Positions 34,906-43,904 of a DNA stretch of 64,000 bases are shown here, piece by piece. How positions within the stretch are numbered: the first letter of the stretch is position 1; the number at the start of each line of letters is the position of its first letter. Below the pieces are notes generated by a model. The model had not been told where the DNA came from and did no database searches. It was given only the letters and a program-made list of their open reading frames with translations. Made by a program: the position numbers and the translations under genes. Source of the DNA: Sphingobacteriales bacterium (lineage in GTDB: Bacteria; Bacteroidota; Bacteroidia; Chitinophagales; Chitinophagaceae); contig RXJG01000004.1 of NCBI GenBank assembly GCA_003963365.1, forward strand, positions 186,001-250,000. The letters are read 5' to 3'.

Positions 34906-35790
34906 TCAACTCCATTCTTCTTCCTCTTTCTTTTTAAGATTTTTATTGACACGGGAGGAGATAACAATACCCAGCCAATATAATAACAGCAACGGGGCGG
35001 CTACTATTGATAATGTAACTACATCGCCGGAAGGTGTGATAACAGCGGCAATAACTATGATGATTACTATAGCGTAACGATAAGCTGATTTTAAAAACCC
35101 GGGAGTAATCAAACCTATTTTGGTAAGAAAATAGGAGACCATCGGCATTTGGAAGGCAATTCCGCAGCCCAGCACCATATCAGATAAGTTTTCAAAATAA
35201 TCACCAAAGGTTGGCCTGTTTTCTACAATCCCTTTTGTACCCATATTGTAGGAAAAGAGAAAGTTGGTGGTATAAGGGGTGAGGATATAGTAACCAAATA
35301 AACAACCTAAAACGAAAAAAAAGGTTACCCAAAAAACGATGCCACGGGTATATTTCAATTCATTTTCTTTGAGGGCTGGACGTACAAATTTCCATACCTG
35401 GTATAATACATAAGGAAAAGCAATAATAAAACCAAGCGTCATTGCCAGGTTAATGCTTCCGTAAAAAGCGCCACCTAAAGTAGTATATTGAAGATGGGGA
35501 TTGATGGGTGGCATACAGAGTGAATCACCCATATTGAGTTTATGACTCAAATCACAAATCCAACGGTAAGTAACAAAGTTATTAGACAGGGGGGCTGCTA
35601 TTACATGATCAAAAATCCAGTCAATATAAATAAAGCAACCTACCGCTGCAATAGCAATAGCAATAACAGAGCGAACAATATTCCAGCGCAGTTCTTCCAA
35701 ATGATCAATAAAGCTCATTTCAGCTTTATCACTGCGGTCACCCCGGATGCGGTTAAAAAACGATTTCCTTTCCTGTGCGTCTGTTGCCAC
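34906..35790 (-). CDS. tatC: Twin-arginine translocase subunit TatC
   Basis: 294 aa from a GTG start at 35790. The first ATG inside the frame is 24 codons later (MSFIDHLEELRWNIVRS), which is where many TatC proteins begin; Bacteroidota members often carry a basic N-terminal extension as here, so I keep the GTG. Six membrane segments can be seen, and the family motif HLEELRW is intact, as are FVRPALKENE and the following WVTFFFVLGCLFGYYIL. A 30-residue cysteine-containing loop (CDLSHKLNMGDSLCMPPINP) lies in the first periplasmic loop. TatA/TatB genes are not in the window. Confidence 0.95.
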   Translation of the reverse strand: MATDAQERKSFFNRIRGDRSDKAEMSFIDHLEELRWNIVRSVIAIAIAAVGCFIYIDWIFDHVIAAPLSNNFVTYRWICDLSHKLNMGDSLCMPPINPHLQYTTLGGAFYGSINLAMTLGFIIAFPYVLYQVWKFVRPALKENELKYTRGIVFWVTFFFVLGCLFGYYILTPYTTNFLFSYNMGTKGIVENRPTFGDYFENLSDMVLGCGIAFQMPMVSYFLTKIGLITPGFLKSAYRYAIVIIIVIAAVITPSGDVVTLSIVAAPLLLLYWLGIVISSRVNKNLKKKEEEEWS

Positions 35791-35849
35791 TTTTTAAAAA
35801 ATTGATTGCAAATGTAACGCTTAAACCCGAAGATAGGGTGAATGATTGG

Positions 35850-38800
35850 TTAAGTTCCCACAGCAGTTACATTGCCGGTTCGTTTAAGTTTACCCCAACC
35901 CTGTAATTCACCTTTTAAGGCTTTACGGAAAGATTTGATCAGCACATAATACATTAATTGCCGGTAAATAAACCGCTGGGGAATGATCCATAATAATTTT
36001 TTATGATCTTCTTTTTCAAAGGCAAAGGCAAGGGCGGCTCCCGCCATATCCACTAACGTAAATACAAGATAATACAACAGTATATGACCCACACTGGCCT
36101 GTATAATTCCCAAAGCGGCAATAACAATACTGCTCAGTAAAATGAGATCGGCCAACGGGGCAAGAAATGGCAAGATCATCTGGAAGATAAGAATGTTGGG
36201 CATAGCTATCATTCCATAATTTTTATATTTTGGATTGAAAGTAGTATCCCGGTGTTTCCAGAAACATTGCATTACCCCAAAGCTCCAGCGGAAACGTTGT
36301 TTTAAAAACATCGATACAGATTCAGGAGCTTCTGTAAAAGAGATAGCGGAAGTACAGTTACGGATAACATAACCGTGGCGCAGCATCCGCATGGTAAGAT
36401 CACAATCTTCGGCCAGTGTGTCCATCGTAAAATAACCGGCGTCGGCAATAGCCTGTTTGCGGAAGGCACCAATAGCACCCGGTACCACGGTTATGCAGTT
36501 CAGTAAATCAAAAGCACGGCGGTCAAAATTTTGTGCAGTAATGTATTCAATGCTCTGCCATTTGGTAAGCAGGTTAATTTCGTTCCCCACTTTTACATTA
36601 CCCGCCACAGCGCCAACAACCCCCTCCCGGCCTTCCCCCGCAGGAGAGGAAAAGAGCTTCATCAATTCAGTTACAGCATCTTGCTTTAACTGAGTATCAG
36701 CATCAATACACACAACAAAATCACCGGTGCTTAAATTAACGCCATAATTCAAAGCCGTGGCTTTACCCCCATTGGGTTTGGTAAATATTTTTACTTTGGG
36801 ATAATCTTTAAAAGAGGAAGATACTTTTTCATAGGTACTGTCTCTGGAGCCATCATCCACCACTATAATATCAAAGTTGGGATAATCCTGGTTTAATAAA
36901 CTTTCAATAGTGCGTACAATATTTACTTCTTCATTATATGCAGGAACAATAATACTCACCAGTGGTAAATCTGAGGGAAGTGAATAGGTCACTCCGTTAT
37001 CTTTTCTTTTTTGTAATGCCGCCAGTACCGCCATCATAATCATTCTGCCTACAGAAAGAAAAATGCCTACAATAAATAAAGCAAAAAGAATATGTCCGCT
37101 CCAGTACGCAAACTCAGCTAAGAAGAAATTGAGTTTAATTAACCAACCATCCCCGGATGGAGGGACAAGCGGCATTACATCGTCTTTTGTTTTGCCCATT
37201 AAATCTGCTACCGTAGTAAACACATACCCTTTCTGCCTGCAGTATTCAATTATCCTCGGTAATGCATCAACCGTTGCTTGCCTGGATTCACCACCGGCAT
37301 CATGTAATAAAATAATACTGGCATTTCTTTCAATTATTTGCCTGATGGTTCTGTTAAAAATACTATCAGCATTTACTCCTTCCTGCCAGTCATTTGGATC
37401 GATGCTTTCGCCTATAGTCAGGTAATTTTCTTCCCGGCTGCGTGCAATTGGCTCTAATTCCTCGTAAGTTTTCGGCTCAGCATCGGCGTTGTAAGGTGCA
37501 CGGAATAAAATAGTGGAGCGACCGGTAATACTTTCAATTAATAAGCGGGTAAGCTTCATCTCTACCTCTGCCCGCTCAGGACTCATCTTTGCAATATTAT
37601 TATGCGTGAATGTATGATTGCCTATTTCGTAACCGTTTTTATTAATATGCTGAAGAATGGGTATGTTACTTTCTCCCTGCAACCCGACTATAAAAAAAGT
37701 GGCAGGTACTTTTTCTTTTTCAAGGATATTTAAAATTTTTGGTGTGTATTCAGCGCTGGGTCCGTCGTCGAAAGTAAGAATAAGTTTATGCCCCCGCCCT
37801 TCCGTGGTATCTTCTGCAAATTTTTTAATAATATAGCCGGATGGAAGTTCAATATATGTTTGTTCAGCTATTAAACGGTCTGTTGTATCAATTTCTAAGT
37901 TTAGCTTTCCTCTTTGGGGTGTGGAAGCAATATCCAAAATTTCACCGGTACCAGTATATTTTACATTATCCGGTATAGAGGGAACATAAGCTAATGAATT
38001 GAAATCAAAAGGCTGGGCATCTAATCCATCGTTGCTTAAATCTTTGTCATAAAACTTCCATATTCTTTTATCCTCTCTACCCAAAACCCAAATTGAAGTG
38101 CCTGCGGTGGCATACTCATCGCTAAATCTGAGGATATTAAATGTAGTGGCAGCGTCTGTAAACCAAACTTCGTGATCTACTTTTACCACGGCGCCATTTC
38201 CATCTTTTTTTTCTTCTGTATAACTGTAATTAAGGTTATAAGTATCATTATCATAATCAATAGTGGCATTCGAAATCTTAGCGTTATTAATAATCTCGTT
38301 GTATGAATAAGAAGTATCTCGTGAAACTTTTTTATTACTGCTCCAGTCATATCCAAAAGCAGCTATGCCTAAAATAATTTTTTCAGAAGGTATTTCTTTG
38401 GCAGTTTCATCCAGCGATTGTTCCACCCACTTTTGACTGCTGATTGGCCCTGGTTCGGAAGGTGGGGCAAATTGGTCATACGCCATTAAAATTATATAAT
38501 CGGCATATGCAGCAATATTTTTATAATCATAATCTTTATTGGAAGGGGGTACATCTATAGTAACCAATAAGTTCTTCTTAATAAAAGCATTTTTAACTTC
38601 CCTTAAAAAATCAACCAGGTTACTGCTCTTTTTTTCTTTTAATTCTTCAAAATCTATATTTATCCCCTGTAACTGGTAATAACTTAACGTATCTACCAAC
38701 TGTTTTATAAAAAGAGATCTTTTGTTTTTATTTGAAAGAATCGAGTGAGCAAGAGCCCCGTCAAAGTCTTCTATTTTTTTTGAGTAGTTGGTAAGCATTG

Positions 38801-39323
38801 GCAGCACATCCAGTTTGTATTGCCTCATTAAATTTAAGCCGGCCGTATCAATGACCGGATGCAGGTTACCATTGAGTGTATCGATGAAAAACCACTCGGG
38901 AAAAATGGTATTTAGCTTATCGCCATTTTTTTCCAGCGATTTATAAGAATCACTATTTGGCCTCCAGGCAGTATAAAAAGCCCCCCGGATATAGGGGATT
39001 TTTTTAGTAGGGTTTTCTTTGCCTTGTTTTTTTCTGAGTGAATCTTCCTTTTCCTTCTTAGCTAAAAAATCTTTTATACCCTTATACTTCCTGTTTAGTT
39101 TGGATGATAATGTTAATGATTTAGAAGGATCTAATTTATTCGCATATTCTCTTCCTTTTTCTTCCAGGTTAGGTATGGAAGGATTGAATCCCCTGATCAT
39201 AGCAAATACTAAAACCACCAGGAAAAAAAGAAATATCATTAAGAAAATACGAAACGTCCATTTTAACCTCCGCCAGCGGGAAGGGTTATCGGTTTGAAAA
39301 ATTTGCTGCGTGTGGTTACTCAT
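35850..39323 (-). CDS. Three-domain envelope protein: GH18-like hydrolase, polysaccharide deacetylase and GT2 synthase
   Basis: 1157 aa from the ATG at 39323 (a TTG three codons earlier is open). One membrane helix near residues 18-42 is followed by an outer segment with a GH18-like domain (about 90-420; GINIDFEEL near 221 is the DxxDxE-type site) and a CE4 polysaccharide deacetylase domain (about 500-690; TFDDGP near 516, HTFTHNN near 570, RAPYNAD). Membrane helices at about 728-765 lead to a cytoplasmic GT2 domain (VDDGSRDS about 820, DADTQ about 872, EDCDLTMRM about 973, QRFRWSFG about 1008) and closing helices. This resembles PgaC plus PgaB of poly-N-acetylglucosamine production in one chain. 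Residues about 892-902 are encoded by an intergenic-type repeat. Substrate and product are inference. Confidence 0.9.
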   Translation of the reverse strand: MSNHTQQIFQTDNPSRWRRLKWTFRIFLMIFLFFLVVLVFAMIRGFNPSIPNLEEKGREYANKLDPSKSLTLSSKLNRKYKGIKDFLAKKEKEDSLRKKQGKENPTKKIPYIRGAFYTAWRPNSDSYKSLEKNGDKLNTIFPEWFFIDTLNGNLHPVIDTAGLNLMRQYKLDVLPMLTNYSKKIEDFDGALAHSILSNKNKRSLFIKQLVDTLSYYQLQGINIDFEELKEKKSSNLVDFLREVKNAFIKKNLLVTIDVPPSNKDYDYKNIAAYADYIILMAYDQFAPPSEPGPISSQKWVEQSLDETAKEIPSEKIILGIAAFGYDWSSNKKVSRDTSYSYNEIINNAKISNATIDYDNDTYNLNYSYTEEKKDGNGAVVKVDHEVWFTDAATTFNILRFSDEYATAGTSIWVLGREDKRIWKFYDKDLSNDGLDAQPFDFNSLAYVPSIPDNVKYTGTGEILDIASTPQRGKLNLEIDTTDRLIAEQTYIELPSGYIIKKFAEDTTEGRGHKLILTFDDGPSAEYTPKILNILEKEKVPATFFIVGLQGESNIPILQHINKNGYEIGNHTFTHNNIAKMSPERAEVEMKLTRLLIESITGRSTILFRAPYNADAEPKTYEELEPIARSREENYLTIGESIDPNDWQEGVNADSIFNRTIRQIIERNASIILLHDAGGESRQATVDALPRIIEYCRQKGYVFTTVADLMGKTKDDVMPLVPPSGDGWLIKLNFFLAEFAYWSGHILFALFIVGIFLSVGRMIMMAVLAALQKRKDNGVTYSLPSDLPLVSIIVPAYNEEVNIVRTIESLLNQDYPNFDIIVVDDGSRDSTYEKVSSSFKDYPKVKIFTKPNGGKATALNYGVNLSTGDFVVCIDADTQLKQDAVTELMKLFSSPAGEGREGVVGAVAGNVKVGNEINLLTKWQSIEYITAQNFDRRAFDLLNCITVVPGAIGAFRKQAIADAGYFTMDTLAEDCDLTMRMLRHGYVIRNCTSAISFTEAPESVSMFLKQRFRWSFGVMQCFWKHRDTTFNPKYKNYGMIAMPNILIFQMILPFLAPLADLILLSSIVIAALGIIQASVGHILLYYLVFTLVDMAGAALAFAFEKEDHKKLLWIIPQRFIYRQLMYYVLIKSFRKALKGELQGWGKLKRTGNVTAVGT
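36619..36650 (-). repeat. Intergenic-type GC-rich inverted block inside the GT2 domain
   Basis: The plus strand has CCCCTCCCGG, CCTTCCCCCG and CAGGAGAGGA in a row: inverted CCTCC/GGAGAGG flanks around a CCGG core. It encodes SPAGEGREG between MKLF and VGAVAGN, where GT2 proteins of this type usually have a short link. It is far more GC-rich than its surroundings. Confidence 0.6.
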
Positions 39324-39712
39324 AAATGCCAATCAAAGGTATTACATATAGAATGAAAGATTTTATGCTGATACCAATCAAAGATAGTATATAAAGAGAG
39401 AATGAAGGGTTATCCTCAAATAGCGCAGGAGCCCTTCATTCAGGAGTTAACCGACCGACAGCATTTTGTTGACAGAGGAATAATTTACAGCCGGCATAAT
39501 TCCTGTGTAAAATTGAAGTGTATTTATGCTAATCAAAAATTTGCAGGGCTGATTAACGTACGAATAACGTATGTTAAGTGAAACAGGGTTGTTAACGAAG
39601 TTTTTACATTGTTTTTGCTTAATTTAAATGTTCTAACTTGAACTTTGCAACAGTTTTTTTACCCAGCAGCTACCGAATCGAAAAGGCCATAATTATTAGA
39701 GTTAACCCTTCT
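39324..39712. promoter_or_regulatory. Divergent control region between the GT2 fusion gene and the mprF-like gene
   Basis: 389 bases with no gene. Seen in it: a perfect 10-bp inverted repeat, GAATGAAGGG (39400-39409) and CCCTTCATTC (39432-39441), around a 22-base loop; and a near-perfect dyad, TTAACGTACG (39553-39562) and CGTATGTTAA (39568-39577), that looks like an operator. TTGAACTTTGC near 39638-39648 may be the -7 region of the mprF-like gene. Confidence 0.5.
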
Positions 39713-42301
39713 ATGAACAAAAACTGGTTTCATAAAGCCACAGCTTTTATTCAAAAACTTTACTGGCGGGAGATCCTGGCTTTATTGCTATTGTTCATCG
39801 CTGTATATTTCTTCCGGCACGAGCGGCACGAGTTACTGGCCATTGGCACACATATCCAAAACGCTGATAAACTATGGGTAACCGTTGGGTTGCTGCTAAC
39901 AGTTGTGTATATTTTGTTACAGGCTGCTATGTATATGGCTTCCTTTGCGGCAGTAAAGGCAAATCTTCATTGGTTTACTGCGGTGGAATTATTTCTTAAG
40001 CGTAACCTCCTGAGTATTTTTTTGCCAGCGGGTGGTGTAAGTGCCCTTGCCTATTCTCCATCCAGTCTTCGTAAAACACATATTACCAAAACGCAGGTAC
40101 ACCAGGCATCTGCTATTTATGCGTTTACCGGTATGTCAACCGTATTTATTGTTGGGTTGCCTGTATTGGTATATGCCCTGTTTTATTCAGGTAATATGCA
40201 AAAAGCATGGATAGGAATTTTGCTGGTGGCTTTATTACTGGCGTTTTTAATAAGTGTTACTGTTTCGTTGCAAAAGAAAGGAGTGGTTTACCGCTTTCTT
40301 ATAAAAAGATTTCCGGCACTGACTAATAAAATAGACGAATTGTTTTTGGTGAATGTAGATTCTAAAAAAATCCTGCTAAGTATTTTATTTTCTGTTGGTG
40401 TGGAATTGTGTGGTATTGTTCACTTATACATTGCCATGAAAGCTTTAGGTGAACCGGCGGCGCTTTCTGCAGCCAGTATTGCCTATATAGTTTCTATTGT
40501 ACTAATGGTGATTTCACCTTTCTTACGTGGATTAGGGGCTGTGGAATTATCATTGGTTTATATACTTTCCACTTTTGGTTATACTGAGCAACAGGGGCTG
40601 GCTATTTCTGTGTTATACCGTTTGTTTGAGTTTTGGTTGCCATTAGCTGCAGGTATTATTGCTTTTGCAATGAAGGGCAAACAATTGTTCCTGCGATTGG
40701 CGCCTGCTATTATGATTTTTGTTTTGGGAGTGGTAAATATTTTATCTGTAGTTACCCCTCCCATTACGGAAAGGTTAAAACGGGTAAAAGAATTTTTACC
40801 GGTATCATCCATTCATGCTTCTAATTTACTGGTAATATTTATTGGAGCGGCTTTATTTATTACCGCAGCTTTTTTAATCCGGGGTTTTCGTTCTGCATGG
40901 GTTATAGCGCTGGTACTATCAGTACTTTCGTTGGTAGGTAACCTCAGTAAGGCATTGGATTATGAAGAAGCAATCATCGCTTTTATTACTATTGTTATTT
41001 TATTATTTACATCAAGGGAATACCGTACTAAAAGCAGTGCCCGTTTAATAAAACTGGGTATTTCCACTGCTTTATTAGTGTTTATAGCCGTGTTTATTTT
41101 CGGTGCCATTGGTTTTTATTTTATTGATGTAAAACATTTTGGCGTTGATTTTACCTGGAAACAATCATTAGGTTATGCAGCAGGCAGTTTCTTATTATTA
41201 CAAAACCCAACATTGCACCCCATTACCCGTTTTGGAAGGGAGTTTATGGTGATGATTAATGCACTGGGTTTTTTATCCTGGGGTTTTTTCTTTTATACTT
41301 TAATCAGGCCATATATTTTTCAATATTCCACCAGTAATCAGTCACTGGAAAAAGCGAAATTTTATTTGTCTCAATATGGATCATCCGCAGTGGATTGTTT
41401 TAAAATTTATCCCGATAAACTATTATTTATTTCAGATGAATGGGAAGGGTTTATTGCTTACCGCATTGCTAACGGGTTTGCGGTTGTACTGGAAGAACCG
41501 GTTTGTGCAGAGAACAGGAAAACAGATATGCTGAAAGATTTTGAACAGCATTGCCGCCGCATGGGACTGAAAACAGCTTTTTACCGGGTGGATGAGGGCA
41601 GTATGTATTTCTTTGAAGCACTCAATAAAAAGAAATTATTTATAGGGCAGGAAGCCATTGTTGATGTAAATGAATTTAAGCTTGAAGGCAAAGACCGCAA
41701 GTCTTTACGCAACGGATTAAACAGTTTGCAAAAAAAAGGATATACCACTTTTTTAAGCAAAGCACCGCAACCAGCTGCATTACTAAAGGAACTAAAAACG
41801 GTTTCTGATGAATGGCTGGAAAACTATCATAAATCGGAACTGATATTTTCGCAGGGAATGTTTGATGCAGCACAATTACAGGCACAGGATATTATTCTGG
41901 TTCGTGACGAAACCGGTAAAGTGGTGGCATTTTTGAATATTATTCCTGATTTTACACCGGAAGAATGTACCTACGATATGATCCGGAAAACGGCTGATGC
42001 ACCCGGTGGATGTATGGATGCATTAATTGTTGAGCTCATTAATTATGCCAGGGAAAATAACTTCCGGTATATCAATCTTGGTTTAGTGCCTATGACTGGT
42101 TTTGAAAAACCGGACTCAACAGCAGAACGTATAGTAAAATTTGCAGCGGAAAAAATAAAACGTTACCGTCACTACCAGGGGCAGCGCAGCTTTAAAGAAA
42201 AATATGCCAGCGAATGGCTTAATAAATATCTGGTGTATGAAAATGATTTTGATTTAGTACGTTTGCCGGCTGCACTTAACAAAGTAATGCAGCCCCAATA
42301 A
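39713..42301 (+). CDS. MprF-like bifunctional phospholipid aminoacyltransferase/flippase
   Basis: 862 aa from the ATG at 39713; an upstream TTG (39638) keeps the frame open but falls on the predicted promoter. The N-terminal 500 residues hold about 14 membrane segments like the MprF flippase domain (FLKRNLLSIFLPAGGVSALAY, FLRGLGAVELSLVYIL). The C-terminal 300 residues are the DUF2156 transferase domain with GNAT-like folds (SDEWEGFIAYRIANGFAVVLEEPV, CMDALIVELINYARENNFRYINLGLVPM, then YRHYQGQRSFKEKYASEW). MprF moves Lys or Ala from tRNA to phosphatidylglycerol and flips the product, lowering surface charge. The acceptor lipid here could differ. It overlaps the next gene by one base (TAATG), so the two are translationally coupled. 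Confidence 0.88.
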   Translation: MNKNWFHKATAFIQKLYWREILALLLLFIAVYFFRHERHELLAIGTHIQNADKLWVTVGLLLTVVYILLQAAMYMASFAAVKANLHWFTAVELFLKRNLLSIFLPAGGVSALAYSPSSLRKTHITKTQVHQASAIYAFTGMSTVFIVGLPVLVYALFYSGNMQKAWIGILLVALLLAFLISVTVSLQKKGVVYRFLIKRFPALTNKIDELFLVNVDSKKILLSILFSVGVELCGIVHLYIAMKALGEPAALSAASIAYIVSIVLMVISPFLRGLGAVELSLVYILSTFGYTEQQGLAISVLYRLFEFWLPLAAGIIAFAMKGKQLFLRLAPAIMIFVLGVVNILSVVTPPITERLKRVKEFLPVSSIHASNLLVIFIGAALFITAAFLIRGFRSAWVIALVLSVLSLVGNLSKALDYEEAIIAFITIVILLFTSREYRTKSSARLIKLGISTALLVFIAVFIFGAIGFYFIDVKHFGVDFTWKQSLGYAAGSFLLLQNPTLHPITRFGREFMVMINALGFLSWGFFFYTLIRPYIFQYSTSNQSLEKAKFYLSQYGSSAVDCFKIYPDKLLFISDEWEGFIAYRIANGFAVVLEEPVCAENRKTDMLKDFEQHCRRMGLKTAFYRVDEGSMYFFEALNKKKLFIGQEAIVDVNEFKLEGKDRKSLRNGLNSLQKKGYTTFLSKAPQPAALLKELKTVSDEWLENYHKSELIFSQGMFDAAQLQAQDIILVRDETGKVVAFLNIIPDFTPEECTYDMIRKTADAPGGCMDALIVELINYARENNFRYINLGLVPMTGFEKPDSTAERIVKFAAEKIKRYRHYQGQRSFKEKYASEWLNKYLVYENDFDLVRLPAALNKVMQPQ

Positions 42302-42978
42302 TGAAATTTAAACTATTATACTTTTTCTTACTTACTTCTTTATGTGGTTTTACCCAAACAGATATAAATACTTTGCCGGCAAAAATTATAGCCAGTAACA
42401 AAGACACTACTAAACCGGTACTGTTATACATCAGTGGTGATGGGGGGTGGAATAAATTTTCAACACAATTGATACAGGAGTTTTCAAATGCAGGTTACCC
42501 GGTAATTGCATTGAATGCCAAAGCCTATTTTTGGGAGAGAAAAACACCACAGCAAACGGGGGCGGATATACAGGCTTTATTAAAAAAAAATGTGAATGAA
42601 TGGAAACGGAGTAAAGTACTGCTGCTGGGTTATTCTTTCGGTGCAGATGTGATGCCCTTTGTTTACAATAATATTGGTGAAGAATGGAGAAAAAAAATTA
42701 CTTACCAGGTACTGTTGTCTCCTTCTCCTAAAACTGATTTTGAAGTACACGTGTCTGAAATGCTCGGCTATCGCCGTAAAAATGGAAGGAGTGTGGTGGA
42801 TGAAATTAATAAAACCACAACCTGCCAGTTTCTTTTTTTATTTGGGGAAGACGATGATAATTTTCCCATGAGTGAATTAAAAATCCGGAATTATAAAAAT
42901 ATTACACTTCCCGGTGGTCATCATTTTGATAATAATGTAAATGAATTAGTAAATAAAATAAGGCAGGAATTGAAATAA
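42301..42978 (+). CDS. AcvB/VirJ-like lysyl-phospholipid hydrolase
   Basis: 225 aa, signal peptide 1-19 (ends GFTQ). It has an alpha/beta-hydrolase fold of VirJ/AcvB type: YISGDGGWNKFS (about 42-53), YFWERKTPQQTGAD (about 78-91), LLGYSFGADVMPF (nucleophile Ser near 111), and GGHHFDNN (His near 205). In Agrobacterium AcvB removes lysine from lysyl-phosphatidylglycerol and is encoded beside the synthase LpiA. Here, too, the gene directly follows an MprF-like synthase with coupled start and stop codons, which strongly supports that role. The stop is two bases from the stop of the convergent deacetylase gene. Confidence 0.88.
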   Translation: MKFKLLYFFLLTSLCGFTQTDINTLPAKIIASNKDTTKPVLLYISGDGGWNKFSTQLIQEFSNAGYPVIALNAKAYFWERKTPQQTGADIQALLKKNVNEWKRSKVLLLGYSFGADVMPFVYNNIGEEWRKKITYQVLLSPSPKTDFEVHVSEMLGYRRKNGRSVVDEINKTTTCQFLFLFGEDDDNFPMSELKIRNYKNITLPGGHHFDNNVNELVNKIRQELK

Positions 42979-42980
42979 AA

Positions 42981-43760
42981 TTAATCCGGGTACCTGCTCA
43001 TGTGCTCAAAACGATAGCCACCTTTATCTTTTAATTTTTGAATGAGTTGTTTCAGTTCACTCTCTTCCCATCCGTTGCGAAACATTTCATCATGTGCCAG
43101 CAAAACCAAATTATCTTTCTTCACCGTTTTATTTTCAGTAAGCTTTTTATCAATTAATGAAACCATATCATCCACGGTTTGTATGGGAACACCTGTTTTC
43201 CCGTCATGCTGCCATTCAATATCCCAGCCAAAAACTTTAAACCCATCTTTGTATAATGAGTCTGCTGATGCAGCACCACTGTTTACATCATTAATCCTTA
43301 TGTCTTTTAACCGCCATATGTTTCTTCCCGGCTCACGGGCTATCTTATCAGGAATGGACAAAACGGTTTGGTTTTTTTGAAAGTCTTTGAGAACAGTTAC
43401 GGGGTTTTTATAAAATGCTTCATATTGATTATGGGCATGCGAAAAACTATGGTTACCAATTTCAATAAAAGAATTGTTTTGATAAAGTTTATAAAAACTT
43501 TTCATTCGGTCATCTTTTATTGCATGCTGTCCAACAACAAAAACAGTCACTTTTATTTGCTCTTTATTTACAGCATCATTTATATCCTCGCTTCCTTCCA
43601 GTGGCCCGTCGTCAAAGCTCAGGTAAATCGTTTTCATCACCTGTGTTGAACTGTCTTTTGGATTTACTTCAGGCAATTTGGATACTTCCCGGTGAGAAGA
43701 ATTACAGGAATAAATAAGGGTGCTTAAAAGAAAGCTCAGAATAAATTTATGTATATGCAT
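42981..43760 (-). CDS. Polysaccharide deacetylase-family lipoprotein
   Basis: 259 aa from the ATG at 43760; a TTG three codons upstream is open but not needed. Signal II sequence ends LIYSCNSSH. CE4 motifs: YLSFDDGPLEG (motif 1, Asp-Asp), then GNHSFSHAHNQYEAF (motif 2, the HxxxH zinc site), REPGRNIWR (motif 3), and LLAHDEMFRNGW near the end (motif 5). It removes N- or O-acetyl groups from peptidoglycan or a secreted polysaccharide. It is the second deacetylase in this 8-kb stretch. Divergent from the sensor kinase gene. Confidence 0.87.
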   Translation of the reverse strand: MHIHKFILSFLLSTLIYSCNSSHREVSKLPEVNPKDSSTQVMKTIYLSFDDGPLEGSEDINDAVNKEQIKVTVFVVGQHAIKDDRMKSFYKLYQNNSFIEIGNHSFSHAHNQYEAFYKNPVTVLKDFQKNQTVLSIPDKIAREPGRNIWRLKDIRINDVNSGAASADSLYKDGFKVFGWDIEWQHDGKTGVPIQTVDDMVSLIDKKLTENKTVKKDNLVLLAHDEMFRNGWEESELKQLIQKLKDKGGYRFEHMSRYPD

Positions 43761-43904
43761 ATAAAACAACGTTCAACTTAAAAATCAACTAATTGAATTG
43801 TAATATAAATTTACTAAAGCAAGTTAACATGCACTTAACCAAATGCGGTATGTGTTTCGTTAATTCCTTTGCAACTTTGTATAACTGAACCAGTATATTA
43901 TTTC

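Noticed and set aside
39638-39712. N-terminal extension of the MprF-like protein from a TTG
   Set aside because: The TTG lies on the predicted promoter, and the ATG at 39713 gives a typical start before the first membrane helix.
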